Shown here: piece by piece, positions 13,155 through 23,900 of the stretch | Layout of the letters: the number at the start of each line of letters is the position of its first letter | How positions within the stretch are numbered: position 1 is the first letter of the stretch | Origin: Euwallacea fornicatus | Lineage: Eukaryota; Arthropoda; Insecta; Coleoptera; Curculionidae | Direction: 5' to 3' | DNA length: 64,000 nucleotides | Assembly: GCF_040115645.1 (NCBI RefSeq) | Contig: NC_089551.1 | Coordinates: 1,302,001-1,366,000, forward strand | The notes under the pieces: model-generated | Database searches by the model: none | Told to the model about the DNA's origin: nothing | Seen by the model: the letters and a program-made list of their open reading frames with translations, nothing else | Translations under genes and position numbers: made by a program

Positions 13155-13226
13155 GGTTCCATGGTGTAATGGTTAGCACTCTGGACTTTGAATCCAGCGA
13201 TCCGAGTTCAAATCTCGGTGGAACCT
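13155..13226 (+). tRNA. tRNA-Gln (anticodon TTG)
   Basis: 72 nt cloverleaf: acceptor GGTTCCA pairs with TGGAACC, D-loop GTGTAATGGTTAGCAC, anticodon stem CTGGA/TCCAG around loop CTTTGAA (anticodon TTG), and T-arm GAGTTCAAATCTC. No intron, and CCA is not encoded. A run of ten T at 13231-13240 is the RNA polymerase III terminator. The A- and B-box sequences look intact, so it should be functional. Confidence 0.96.
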
Positions 13227-14071
13227 TGACTTTTTTTTTTATTAATGCTTATTTGCTTTTCTTCATCTTGTCATGCAGTTGATGACATTAATTGATTTAT
13301 GATTTGTCAAAATATCAGTGAAATCAATCATATGACAGATCAAATTTTTATTGATACAATATTAATCTGCACATGTGTTTTTCCATTCGGACGCCTGCGA
13401 GAAAACTACGTCAGGGTTGAATTGCATTTTTTGCTAATGATTTTTACATAGCAGAATTAATAGTGACAATGAGATATTACGCCAATATCGTGTCAGTATA
13501 TTGGCATTCTACATGATTCAACGAAGTTCGGAATTTTTCTAAAGGTGTCCAAAGTAGGATCTATGTACTTTTTACTTTAAACGCCAATATCTCTGGAACA
13601 CGTAGAGCAATCGTCTTAAAAACTAACTCCAACTGATCGCCAAAAGATCTCTTGTGGTTTTTAAGATACTAAGTCATATTAACACCTATATTTTGCGATT
13701 TTAAAGGTGCTGTGAAAGATACCAATAATTTATAGGTGCAGTGCAACCATTTCTTTCGGTTATGTAATGAATGGAGCGATTTCGTGTTAAAAATGATTCC
13801 TAATTAAAAAAAAGTAATCAAACGCAGTCTTAGTTGATTAAATTTTTTTTATGGCGCCATCTAGGCGAGAGAAGGATCGTGCATTTTGCGCATTTTTGGT
13901 TGTCATACTCAAGCGTCATCTTTCAACGATTTCACTGTACTTGTGAATGTCAGAAATTAGAAACAGCTGATTCAGGTAGAGCATTTTTCGAGGTTATATA
14001 CGTGGAACTTCGGAAATATTTCCCAAAAATCGATGAAAAACCTCTGAAATAAACTGAAAAATTCCTCCAAT
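13227..14071. other. Upstream region of the PREB gene
   Basis: Pol III terminator, then AT-rich DNA. The last 200 bases should hold the PREB promoter and 5' UTR. No further gene seen. Confidence 0.4.
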
Positions 14072-15623
14072 ATGGCCCCACATCGTAGAAACATCGATGA
14101 TGTATTGGCTCGTATCAATTTCCCACTTTTTTCTGTTCAAATGCTCACCAACAGACACGTTTTAGTGGCTGGTGGCGGAGGATCTTCAAGAACTGGAGTT
14201 GCTAATGGATTTGTGAGTGTTCCCAAGATATCCCTGATGTTTTTAACGTCCAAAGTGTGGTTTCTTTCAAAAGGAAATCTTTGAGCTATCTCATGATGGC
14301 CGAAAGTTCCATGTCGAAGAAGTGATGAGGCATGAAACTGGATGGAATGTTGTTATGAATTGTGCAGTTTCGCACTCTGTGGATGGGAAACATACTTATT
14401 TAGCTGCAGGTCAGGAGAGTCATTGCCAACTATATCATGTTAATTCACAATTTGGTGAGTAGCGGAAGGTATTGTTTATTGAAACAGAATATGGTAAGTC
14501 TTATAGAACAATAGCTAATTGGATTTTTAGAGGCAATTATAGACACAATAGGGAATGAGCAGGGGGAAGTTAGACAAAGGAAGTCAAAAGAGAAAACTGA
14601 TAATAATAATAAAAATCTGCAGAAACGTTTGAAATTCATTCTTAACCCTTTGGACAGTGTCCAAACGGACTTTACAGAACCTGAGCCTTTATGTCGAGTA
14701 GTGAGGGTTCACCCAACTGGAAAACTCATGGCTACAGGTAAGAGAAGTTACTACAAAAACTACAAAAAAAAAACAAGTAAAAAAAAAAAAATAGGCGGCA
14801 CTGATGGGGATATTAGGATGTGGAGATTCCCAAACCTCCAGCCTTTAGCAACACTGAAAGCCCACACTAAAGAAATAGATGATATAGACTTTAGTGCCCA
14901 TGGAAATTATTTAATTACGATAGCAAAAGATGGTTTGGCTATTCTATGGGACTCAGTTAAAGGCACAGAAATTGATAGGCTTACATGGGACCAGCCAGTT
15001 GGTTCCAAGTACCTCTACAAAAGATGCAGGTTTGGCCAAATTGAAGGCAATAACAAATCTGCATTGTATATGCTAACGAACCCTACAGGCCAGGCTAAAA
15101 GCCAGAGATCTTATTTACAGCAGTGGTATCCTGAGCAAAGTGTTATAAGACGGACTGCAGTTTTTGATGAGAGTTTATCGGCGTTGGCTGTAAGAGATGA
15201 TGGCAGATTCGTGGCTGTGGGGACAATGTTTAGTGGTTCAGTGTCTATTTATGTGGCCTTTAGTTTGCAGGTGGGTTTTACAGTTATTTGACAACTTTTT
15301 TATTCACTGTTGTTTAGAAAGTCTTGAATATCCCTGGGGCACATTCCATGTTTGTCACGGGTTTGGAGTTTTTGCCTGTGGCCTCTCAGCAGCAAAATCA
15401 CACAGTGAGCAGTGTGGCTGAAGCTGCAGTGCTGTCAATTTCAGTTGATAATCAAGTTTGCATACACACTTTGCCCTATAGAAGTGAGTTAGTAACATAT
15501 TGGTTTTTCATGTGTTGATTTTGCTCAAAATTTTTAGAGACCATTCCACTTTGGGTAGCCATTGTCATATTGATTTTCACCATGTTTCTGACCTTCGTGC
15601 TTTGTTCATATTTAGGATTATAA
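14072..15623 (+). CDS. Preb: PREB/Sec12, guanine-nucleotide exchange factor for Sar1
   Basis: ER membrane WD40 protein that activates the GTPase Sar1 to start COPII coat assembly. Six exons: 14072-14212, 14274-14454, 14531-14737, 14795-15270, 15318-15483 and 15538-15623, giving 418 residues (the human protein has 417). The N-terminus keeps the family pattern FPLFSVQ...LVAGGGGSSRTGVANGF, which includes the potassium-binding loop region of Sec12. WD-type blades include GGTDGDIRMWRF and DGLAILWD. The last exon encodes one hydrophobic segment (VAIVILIFTMFLTFVLC) followed by a very short lumenal tail, as expected for a Sec12 anchor. All introns are 46-76 bp. Confidence 0.93.
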
Positions 15624-15991
15624 AACCCCTGGTAAGGGTTGTTTTAAGTATTGTGGTATAGGCTATTTTTTTAATTTTAATTATTAAGATCTTTAGCTCA
15701 ATATTAGGGAGATTGATTTTGTACAGATTCAATGGAAATATATAGTTCTTGGAAAGTGATTGATTAATTACTAAGCAAATTTTCCTGAATATATGAAGCA
15801 TCTGTGTGTCAAGTACTGATTTATGCACAGTTTCTATTGGCCACACATTATTACGTCCTAGAGTATTTCACACCTTTATTTCAATAACTTTAACTTTGTT
15901 CGTAAACACTTGAAGATAACCAGAATAAAAGTAAGAATAAATAGCTTTCACAAAATTAAGCGCGTTTAATACTTAAAACGCAATCATAAAA

Positions 15992-16978
15992 ATGAAGTTA
16001 TTTTTGGCATTACTCGCCACATTAGTCCTTGCTTATGGGTCTGAAATACCGGAACCCAAGCATCTGGGCCTCAAGGCGACTGACATTGCTTCTGAAGAGA
16101 CTTTAGCGAAACTCGTGGAAGCCCTAAAAAAGTTTTCTCAGGATGGCGAGTAAGTTTCCTCTGGATTGAGAAAAATTCGCCAGTAATATGATTCAAATTA
16201 TAGCACCAGCGGGATCTTTAATTTGGAAATGAACTCGATGATAGACGAACTTTTGAACGACCTACGCAACATTATAATTCGACAGGGCTTGGATCCTATG
16301 AACTTGGAAGATGAAACTTTACAGGTGTGTAATGCCATTTCAAACCACTTTCTATGTAATTAAGAATTGTTTCAGTTGCTAGGAATAGTGGGCAGCATGA
16401 AATTAACAAATGGATGGCTGCAAGATTTGTCCACCATACTGCGTTATGAAGATATTATAGTGAGCTATAATTCAGCCAATAAAACAATAACATTTTTAAT
16501 GCCGCTGAGCTTTAGGGACTTACTGGCAAGTATTGCCAATGATTCTTTTTAGATAAATTGCTTTAACAGAATAATTTTAGTTTACATATGATTATGTTAC
16601 AAGGGTGTTGTTGTTCTCCGTTAGTGGAGATGTTCATGGGAAAATCGTAGACGTTCATATGGACCTAACACTTACGTATGACGCTGTTAATGGATTTATA
16701 CTGGACAATATAAATATGAAAGATTCAGGGTAGGTGTACCTTAATTTTCATCATTATAATGGGTTTCACCGCTATTTCGTGCAATTTTTAGGAAAGTAAC
16801 TATTGAATTTACTGGAAACCACTTAGTCGACTGGTTAACCAATGCAATGACTGCCTGCATAACGACAGTACTACACCCGCTAATTGTGAAAATTCTGCAA
16901 AGTAACGTTGAGTCCATTGGTAAGGAAGTTGTTGTGGCAATTAATGACTATATAAAAAATTACGGAATCACTTTGTAA
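15992..16978 (+). CDS. Secreted TULIP-like lipid-binding protein, group-7-allergen type
   Basis: Small secreted protein of 254 residues. Exons: 15992-16149, 16204-16324, 16376-16525, 16581-16729 and 16792-16978. A signal peptide covers about residues 1-16 (MKLFLALLATLVLAYG). The pattern GSMKLTNGWLQDLSTILR and the C-terminal amphipathic helices fit the arthropod group-7 mite-allergen/BPI-like family, whose members bind hydrophobic ligands. The N-terminal cysteine pair of takeout/juvenile-hormone-binding proteins is absent, so I prefer group 7 to takeout. The intron after LSFRDLL begins GC rather than GT (16526), which is needed to keep the frame into FTYDYVTR. An AT-rich ATAAATA at about 15936 could be its TATA box. 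The ligand is unknown. Confidence 0.75.
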
Positions 16979-17231
16979 ACCGATGCTTTAATTCTATTTT
17001 AATATACCCCATTTTAAACTAAAAAAACTCATATTTTATAACTGAAATTTATTTAAAACTTGTTAACCTTACAACCATATTTCTTTGTTGAAACATAACT
17101 GATATTTATCCTTAAAATCGGTCTATATTGAGCACCTTTTCTTTATCTCCTTTCTCTTATTCGGAATTTACATACAAATGCGCCCATTAGCAACGGAATT
17201 TGATATCTCTCAATGTCGCGGCGTAAACTAA

Positions 17232-17432
17232 GTCAATAACAGTGACAAAGCGGTGGAGGTACAATACATGGATGTTGACAACCTCAAATACATATGATTC
17301 AACTAATTGCGTCGTCACGTTGGCGACCTTGCTCACTATTTTCTCCAGGTGGCAACACTGTTATCAATTACACGCGGAATCAAATAATTCTTTGATAAAA
17401 TTTTCATTTTATCCTTACATCTATCAATGGAT
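17232..17432 (+). repeat. Partial copy A of a ~435 bp repeat
   Basis: It matches the 3' part of the full copies at 17433-17870 and 20357-20786: a stretch with GTGACAAAGCGGTGG, CAACCTCAAATACA and GGTGGCAACACTGTT. It abuts the start of copy B head to tail. Confidence 0.7.
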
Positions 17433-17870
17433 AAAGGCGTACTGCTGGTGAGTCAACGACGGCAGTCTGTCTTCCTTGCACATATCAATTGCTTAATTGC
17501 CTTTTACTTACATCTAGTAAAACTTCATGTGAATATATCCATGAACAATATACATGTGTTTACAAATGTATAAAAATCAATGTAAATTGAATTTTAACAA
17601 AAACCGACCCTCACTTACCCTACTGCACCTTATATAACGCCATCATATTAATTATGAGATTATCAGGTTTATAAATCAATAGTTCTAACGAAATGGTGGT
17701 GGCGCAAGAAGTCGAAGTAGGCAACCTCAAATACATGTGGTATAAATGACGACTTTGTCATGTTGGCGACCCTGCCAAAAAATTTCCTTCAGATGGCAAC
17801 ACTGTTTTTAATTACGTGAGTGAATTGATTAGTTCTTTGATAACGGTTACATTTTATTACTATGATGGAT
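17433..17870 (+). repeat. Copy B of a ~435 bp repeat
   Basis: Full unit from AAGGCGTACTGCT to TACTATGATGGAT. It shares with copy C CACTTACCCTACTGCACCTT, GGCAACCTCAAATACA and GATGGCAACACTGTTTT. Divergence is substantial, so the copies are old. Confidence 0.75.
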
Positions 17871-18471
17871 ATTCAGGTTGGTTTGTCCAAGAACCATCAG
17901 GATCTAAATACACCTCCTAGCCCTTCTGTGTTCCTGATACGAAATGTTAAATTTCGTATGCGAATGTAGCAAATTGATTGATCCAAGAACTATCAGGAGC
18001 TAAATATATTTTTTTAATTACTTCTGAAAAACATTTTCCAACCCTCTTATAAAGACACGTCCCAACAGGAAATTACGAAACATTTCCTAACTGCATTTTA
18101 GCTTAAGAATCTTCCAGAATCGATTTTTTTTTCCAAATTGTTATTTTTTAATTTCACAGAAAGTATGTTAGATGTTAATTTCGATTTTGATTCCTCAATA
18201 ACACATGAAGCTCCATATTTTAATGAGAAAAGTAATTCTGTTACTCAACCAGTGGCGTCTCTGTCCACAAATCTTTAGATCTTTGCGGACAAAATTGTAC
18301 GCCGCTGACATCTTTTCGTGGTGATATTTTTTCCGATTAGGTTGGTCAATTTTACACGAAAAAAGTCTCTTACGTTTTTCCTGTCAGTTATAACAATAAA
18401 CAGTAAAAACAATAAAAACAGCCTTAATTGGTTTGTTTATTTTCTAAATTAATTTAACTTTGTACTTATTG

Positions 18472-18637
18472 TACAGGGTGAGTCAACGAAATTACAAAAC
18501 AATTTAATGCATTCCATTTAATATTTTCTCTTAAACTGAATCTGAAATTGGCATATTTTAAAAATATTTTAGACCTACAGATTCACTCAAAAACTGTGGC
18601 TTTCAAAAGTTACATTTTTTCAAATGGACACCCTGTA
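18472..18637. mobile_element. 166 bp TACAGGGTG inverted-repeat element
   Basis: It starts TACAGGGTGAGTCAACG and ends GGACACCCTGTA. It is too short to code and MITE-like, with the same termini as the ABCC-intron element but unrelated interior sequence. Confidence 0.6.
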
Positions 18638-19609
18638 TTTGAGTAGCCTATTGTATTCTAATCACAATTATATACTTTATATATAATATATGTATATATA
18701 TATACTTGAATATTTCTATCTTTTATGATTTAGGATATATTGAGACTTTTTTCAAAAATTTATCTTTTTCAAGCACTTATTTATTGACACATAGCATCTT
18801 TAGTTCTGTGAAACTCATAAACGTGTCGGATATGTAAGAGGCCTAAAAAACTTTACACTGTTTTTCTCGCTATCTAAAAGTCATCTGGTAAAACCTTTCA
18901 ACCTCTTAATAGGAGGAAATTAACTGTATCATATATATTAATCACACAAAAATCCCTTAGTCACAAGTCTGATGGTCCCCTTCTGAGTCAAAACCCTTTT
19001 CACTAAGGGTAAATCTACGAAATTGCCTTAAAATAGGCCTACTTTCCTAAAGAATAGCCCCGATTATATCTAAAAAAAACTTGCAAGCCTTAATGAACTT
19101 TTTACTGCGTCCGAAAGTGGAAAGGGCATTGGGGATCATTTATTAGGGGCACAGAAGTTTGTTTTTTTTTTAAATCTTGTATCCATCCATCTATCCTCCC
19201 TCACATACTTAATATACATAATTCTTAATTACGTTAACGTTTCCCGGTTGACCTGACAACTTTTGTTGTGACCCTCGTTTTCTCTGTTCATCAACTTTTG
19301 CGCTAAAAATCTGTTTTTTTAAGAACTAAAATAATGCTTCTGGTTATTTATTGTCGGTATAACGCATAAACTGTTAAACAATCAGTGTAAGAAACTTGTA
19401 GCATCCCTTGTCGACTATTTTAGAAGATAATTGGAAAATAATGAACGGGTATTATCATTGAAATCAGAGATTTTTTATGATCATTTGCTTTGAATCTAAT
19501 AATACTGTTAAACGCTATTAAATACTAATAGTGTTATACTAATACCTGACAAACTCCTGTGACAGATTAATTTTGAAAAGATGAGGCATCGGTTACGCAA
19601 TCTGTACTA

Positions 19610-20140
19610 TACAGGGTGTTATTTAAGTACGTGACCAAACTTCGAGAGATGACTCTTTGAGTGTTTCTAAGACAAGGAGTTCATATAACCCTAGGTCCGG
19701 TAATGCTCCCTTTTCCAAATACAGAGTGTCAAACTTGGCAGTGTTTATGGTTATTAACATCAATTATGCGCCACTGACTTTTTTAAAGCTTTTATATTTT
19801 CTCCACATTAAGCAACTAAAAATACAACTTTTTCGTCTTTTGATTTTTTTCGCATTTAGTTTTTTGGACCGCAACCCAAGACTGAACCTATTCCTTACTC
19901 TATATAGAGAGTGTAGCAGGTCACCGTGCAGATATTTCGACGGGCGACACTGCTTTGCAGAATAATAAAAAACTTTCAATAGACCCACGGTCAAAAACGC
20001 ACCATTTTTTACGTATAAGGGGACAAATTTTGATTTTTTTTTTTGATATGCCTAAAGACAACCTAATGAAATTTGATATTTCTATGGTTTTTAAGAACCT
20101 CTACAAGAAAACCGTTGAGCTCCATATACAGGGTTTTATG
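19610..20140. repeat. TACAGGGTG-type repeat fragments
   Basis: An element end TACAGGGTGTTATTTAAG at 19610, an internal TACAGAGTGTC near 19720 and TACAGGGTTTTATG near 20127. Open frames here (for example 19657-19965) are A/T-driven and look non-coding. The limits are approximate. Confidence 0.4.
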
Positions 20141-20356
20141 TTTTCCTGGCTATCTCACTGACTTCTAATTTCACACTTTGATTCTTTCTTTATTTCTTTA
20201 AATTTTCGATATCTACAAAACTTATTTTTTAGAAAATTCACACTTCCTTGTAGCTGTGGTTTTCAATCTCAAAAATTAAAATTTATTACAAAACGAAATA
20301 TGTGATCGTAATTTGCGTCGTACAAAATCAAGCAGAACCACCTCCATCCTCGGATT

Positions 20357-20786
20357 AAGGCGTACTGCTTGCGAATCGACGATTGTACCCCGTTTCTTTC
20401 CCACGTATCAATCGCCTAATTGCCTTCTACTTGCATTCATTAAAACTCCATACGCATAGCAGCGAAAGTATGTATGTGTGTACCATTGTATACAAATTAG
20501 TGTAAATCAAGTTAGTAAAAACCGGCCTTCACTTACCCTACTGCACCTTATTTATTGTCTTGATATTAGTTAAGGGGCTATTAGATTCATAGTCAATAGT
20601 TGTGACGAAACGGTGGCGGCGCAAGACGCCGATGTAGGCAGCCTCAAATACACATGATACGATTATTTGTGTCATCATGTTGGCGACCCTGCCGACCATT
20701 TTCTTCGGATGGCAACACTGTTTTTAATTACGCGGGTAAATTGAATAGTTCTTTGATAACATTTTCATTTTATTACTATGCTGGAT
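20357..20786 (+). repeat. Copy C of a ~435 bp repeat
   Basis: Second full unit, same order and direction as copy B about 2.9 kb away. It starts AAGGCGTACTGCT and ends ACTATGCTGGAT. Confidence 0.75.
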
Positions 20787-20972
20787 GTTTATTTATTATG
20801 TAATACTAGATCAAACTCAATGTTTGCTTTCATCGAGACGCGGTTGATTTAATAAAACAGTCACCAGTAACCACCCAACATAGGAGGTATTTCCTTTAAC
20901 AATTATATACCCAAAATTATTTACCACAGTCTCTGGTCCAATTAAACGTAAAAAATAAAGTAAATTTAAATC

Positions 20973-23900
20973 TTAATCTTCTACTTTAGATTTCTTGGGG
21001 CCTGGTTCTTCTGTCGGTTTATGTCTCACTATCCGTTTGGCTTTCAAGTAACTCAGGGTGTCCTTGTTGGACGTTTGTCTAGGAACCTCGCTCAAAGACG
21101 GCTTTATTGGTTGGGATGTGGATTCGTTTGATGCGTCGCTCAATCCATTGTTAGAAAGTTTTATGGAAAAGTGTTGAGTACTTTCTTCAGTTTCTGGCGT
21201 AGATAAATCATCGTCGTCACTGCGCGACGTGTTTATGGTGGCGCCTGTTACATCTGCCATTTCTGAGTCTTCAATATCGGTAAACATGTCATCCTCGCAG
21301 TTTTCTTGCTCCTCGCGTTCTGGTTCTTGTCGTTCAATTAATTTCCCTGGAAGAGATGTGAAACATAAGGACATGTTGGATATAAAAACAATGCATACTT
21401 AATTAAGAAATCAAATTTTGTAGTTCGGATCTTACGAGGGAGAATTAAAATAATTCGCCAACAATTATACGAGGGGAATTTAAATACAACAATCAGCTGT
21501 GTTGTAGTGGCAACACTGCGGCACAAAGTTACTCCAATATACACAAAAAAATACATTGTCTATTAGCTTCATGCAATTGGCAATATTGACTTTCAAGGTC
21601 TAAGTTTTAATCATCTCCCAATGTTGGCCACATTGAATTTCAAGGTCATACAACGTATGTGAAACAAACTACATTTTCAATTTAGTACTCTCAGGTAATT
21701 TTAATCAACCGATGAGTAATTTACCTAATTAGATTAACAAAATTATTTTACACATTTATTTTATATTATTTTTAACATATTAAGTGTTGACTATGGGTAC
21801 TATCAACATCACATATGCCACTCAACCTGTCATTATTGAAATTCACAGAAAAACATCAATACAAATTCAAAGACTTTTCAATCTTCGTCAAGCATTTAAA
21901 GGGTAAACCCCCCAAACAAATGTGTTATTCTACTCTACTTACCATCCAAAGTAGGCAAGGCAATGTCTGGCAAACACTTTATATCTGTGCCAGCTTCTGT
22001 CATTAGTCTTTTAAGCAGATTACAAATATCCTCACGTTTCTTGGTCACTGTGATCTCCTCAAACCAATCAACAATTCCCTTGATAGGTATGTTATAATCT
22101 GTGATAGGATCCTTGAAAAATTGAACATTCCACCAAAAAATCAAAGAAAGGGATGCAAAACTAACCTTAAAAAACTGCTCAACATATTGTAAAACATATA
22201 ATCCACAATCAGTAAAATTATTTTGCTGAGGCACCTTACAACAAGCCCCCTTAATCGTGTCCTTATCGAACACTCTTTCAGAATCCATTTTAACCTTATG
22301 TTCCACAGTTAAGTAGTCTCTGAGGGTAGCCACCACCCGAGACCTACTTGGGCCAGCCAGAGAGTCAAATATTAAAATACAAGGCCTAAAATCATTCACT
22401 TGAACAATGCTAAAAAGAAAATATACAATGACTTACTGCTTAATGGGAGGTCTAGACATTTGTTTAGTCTTAATGGGTGGTGCCAGGCCAGCAGGCACAG
22501 TCTCATCGGAACAATCTGAGCACATATCCGAATCACTATCAGCCTCATCCTTGTCACTTAGCACCAATTCCTCACATTGAATTGGAGCCTCTTTCTTCAC
22601 TTCCGCTTGCTTAACAGTATTATCATTTGCCTTTGTTTTCTTAGGTTTTGGTTCTGGATTATAAGATTTCCCATCAAAGGTTTGCGGGGCTAATAACCCA
22701 GGGAAACAGATAATTGCCAAAAACCAGTGGGCATTCTCATTTATCGGCACAACTATAAAGTCTTTGTCAAACAATTTAATCCTTTTTGTCCAATTCCTTA
22801 CGCGACAGTGTCTTTTTTCTGCAGCAGTTAAGTTTGAATCTGATTCATATGGGTGAGATTTCCTTTTAATTTAAATATGTATTGTTAAAGATAAATTTGC
22901 AAACAATAACAATGAGGATTACCTGGCAGCTTTGGTGGCCTTTGTGGTCAGTCTTTTGTAAAAAAATGTGGAGAAAATGTGAACCTTTTCCTGTAATTCT
23001 GGAGCTAAATTTTCCCACAAATACTTTAAATAAAAGTCAATGATTTTATCGTTAAGAAACTGGTCCACGGCAAGACAAACGTAGTCTTCGGTGTTGATGC
23101 TTAACCTGCCCTGGCCTTCTTTGGGGTACATGAGGATTTCCTTGATCTCACTAAATGACCTGAAACAGAGGGAAACAGTAGTGTTAAACCTAGAAATTCC
23201 CAGAGGTTAAATTTTATTACTCTTTGCCATTTTTACCATCAAAAACTACAGTCATTTTAATTACGGATATTAGCACCTAGAAGTTATTATTGACGACGAC
23301 TGAATGCCGCCATTTTGACTTTGCGTACATAACCCTAAATTTTCCACGTTGGACAAATGACAAACAATGTTGCCAACAGAAGAAGCGTAAGCACGTTCGG
23401 AAATTCACTCTGCAGCTCTCTAAAGTGTAATTAGTGCAGATACTTCGTGTTCATTTTAATTTTTATTTTAAATCCATTACTGTGCATTTAATTTCGTCCT
23501 AATTATAAAATTGGTGATTTTGCTGTTAATACTTACCCAAGACGTGCGGTAGGGCCAGTTTTCGGGCAAGCTTTAATTAAGATGTCATTCGCTTCTTTAA
23601 CTGTGAGCTCATCAATTGCAGGGGGCCCACCATATAAATCCACGAACATGGACTTAAGGTCTTCAATATTATCATCAGGCAACAAAGTTATTTTCCTAAA
23701 AAAATAAATATAAAAATGGATTATTTAATCACTTAGTTTTATATACCTATAGGAGGCTTCTTTCTCGTCCACAGGATCGAAATACAACCCACTTTCCCGA
23801 GTTAGATTTAACATGTCGCAAATCACTGGCGCCCCACCCAAATTTAAATAGCAGAAAATTACTGGCAGCGCTTTGTTATAGCACACCAACACCTTGATAA

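Noticed and set aside
13834..14052. 72-codon frame just before PREB
   Set aside because: Ends before the PREB start in the likely 5' UTR; no domain.
19657..20161. Frames of 68-102 codons in the AT-rich repeat region
   Set aside because: Both strands are open by base composition inside TACAGGGTG-type repeats; no transposase motifs.
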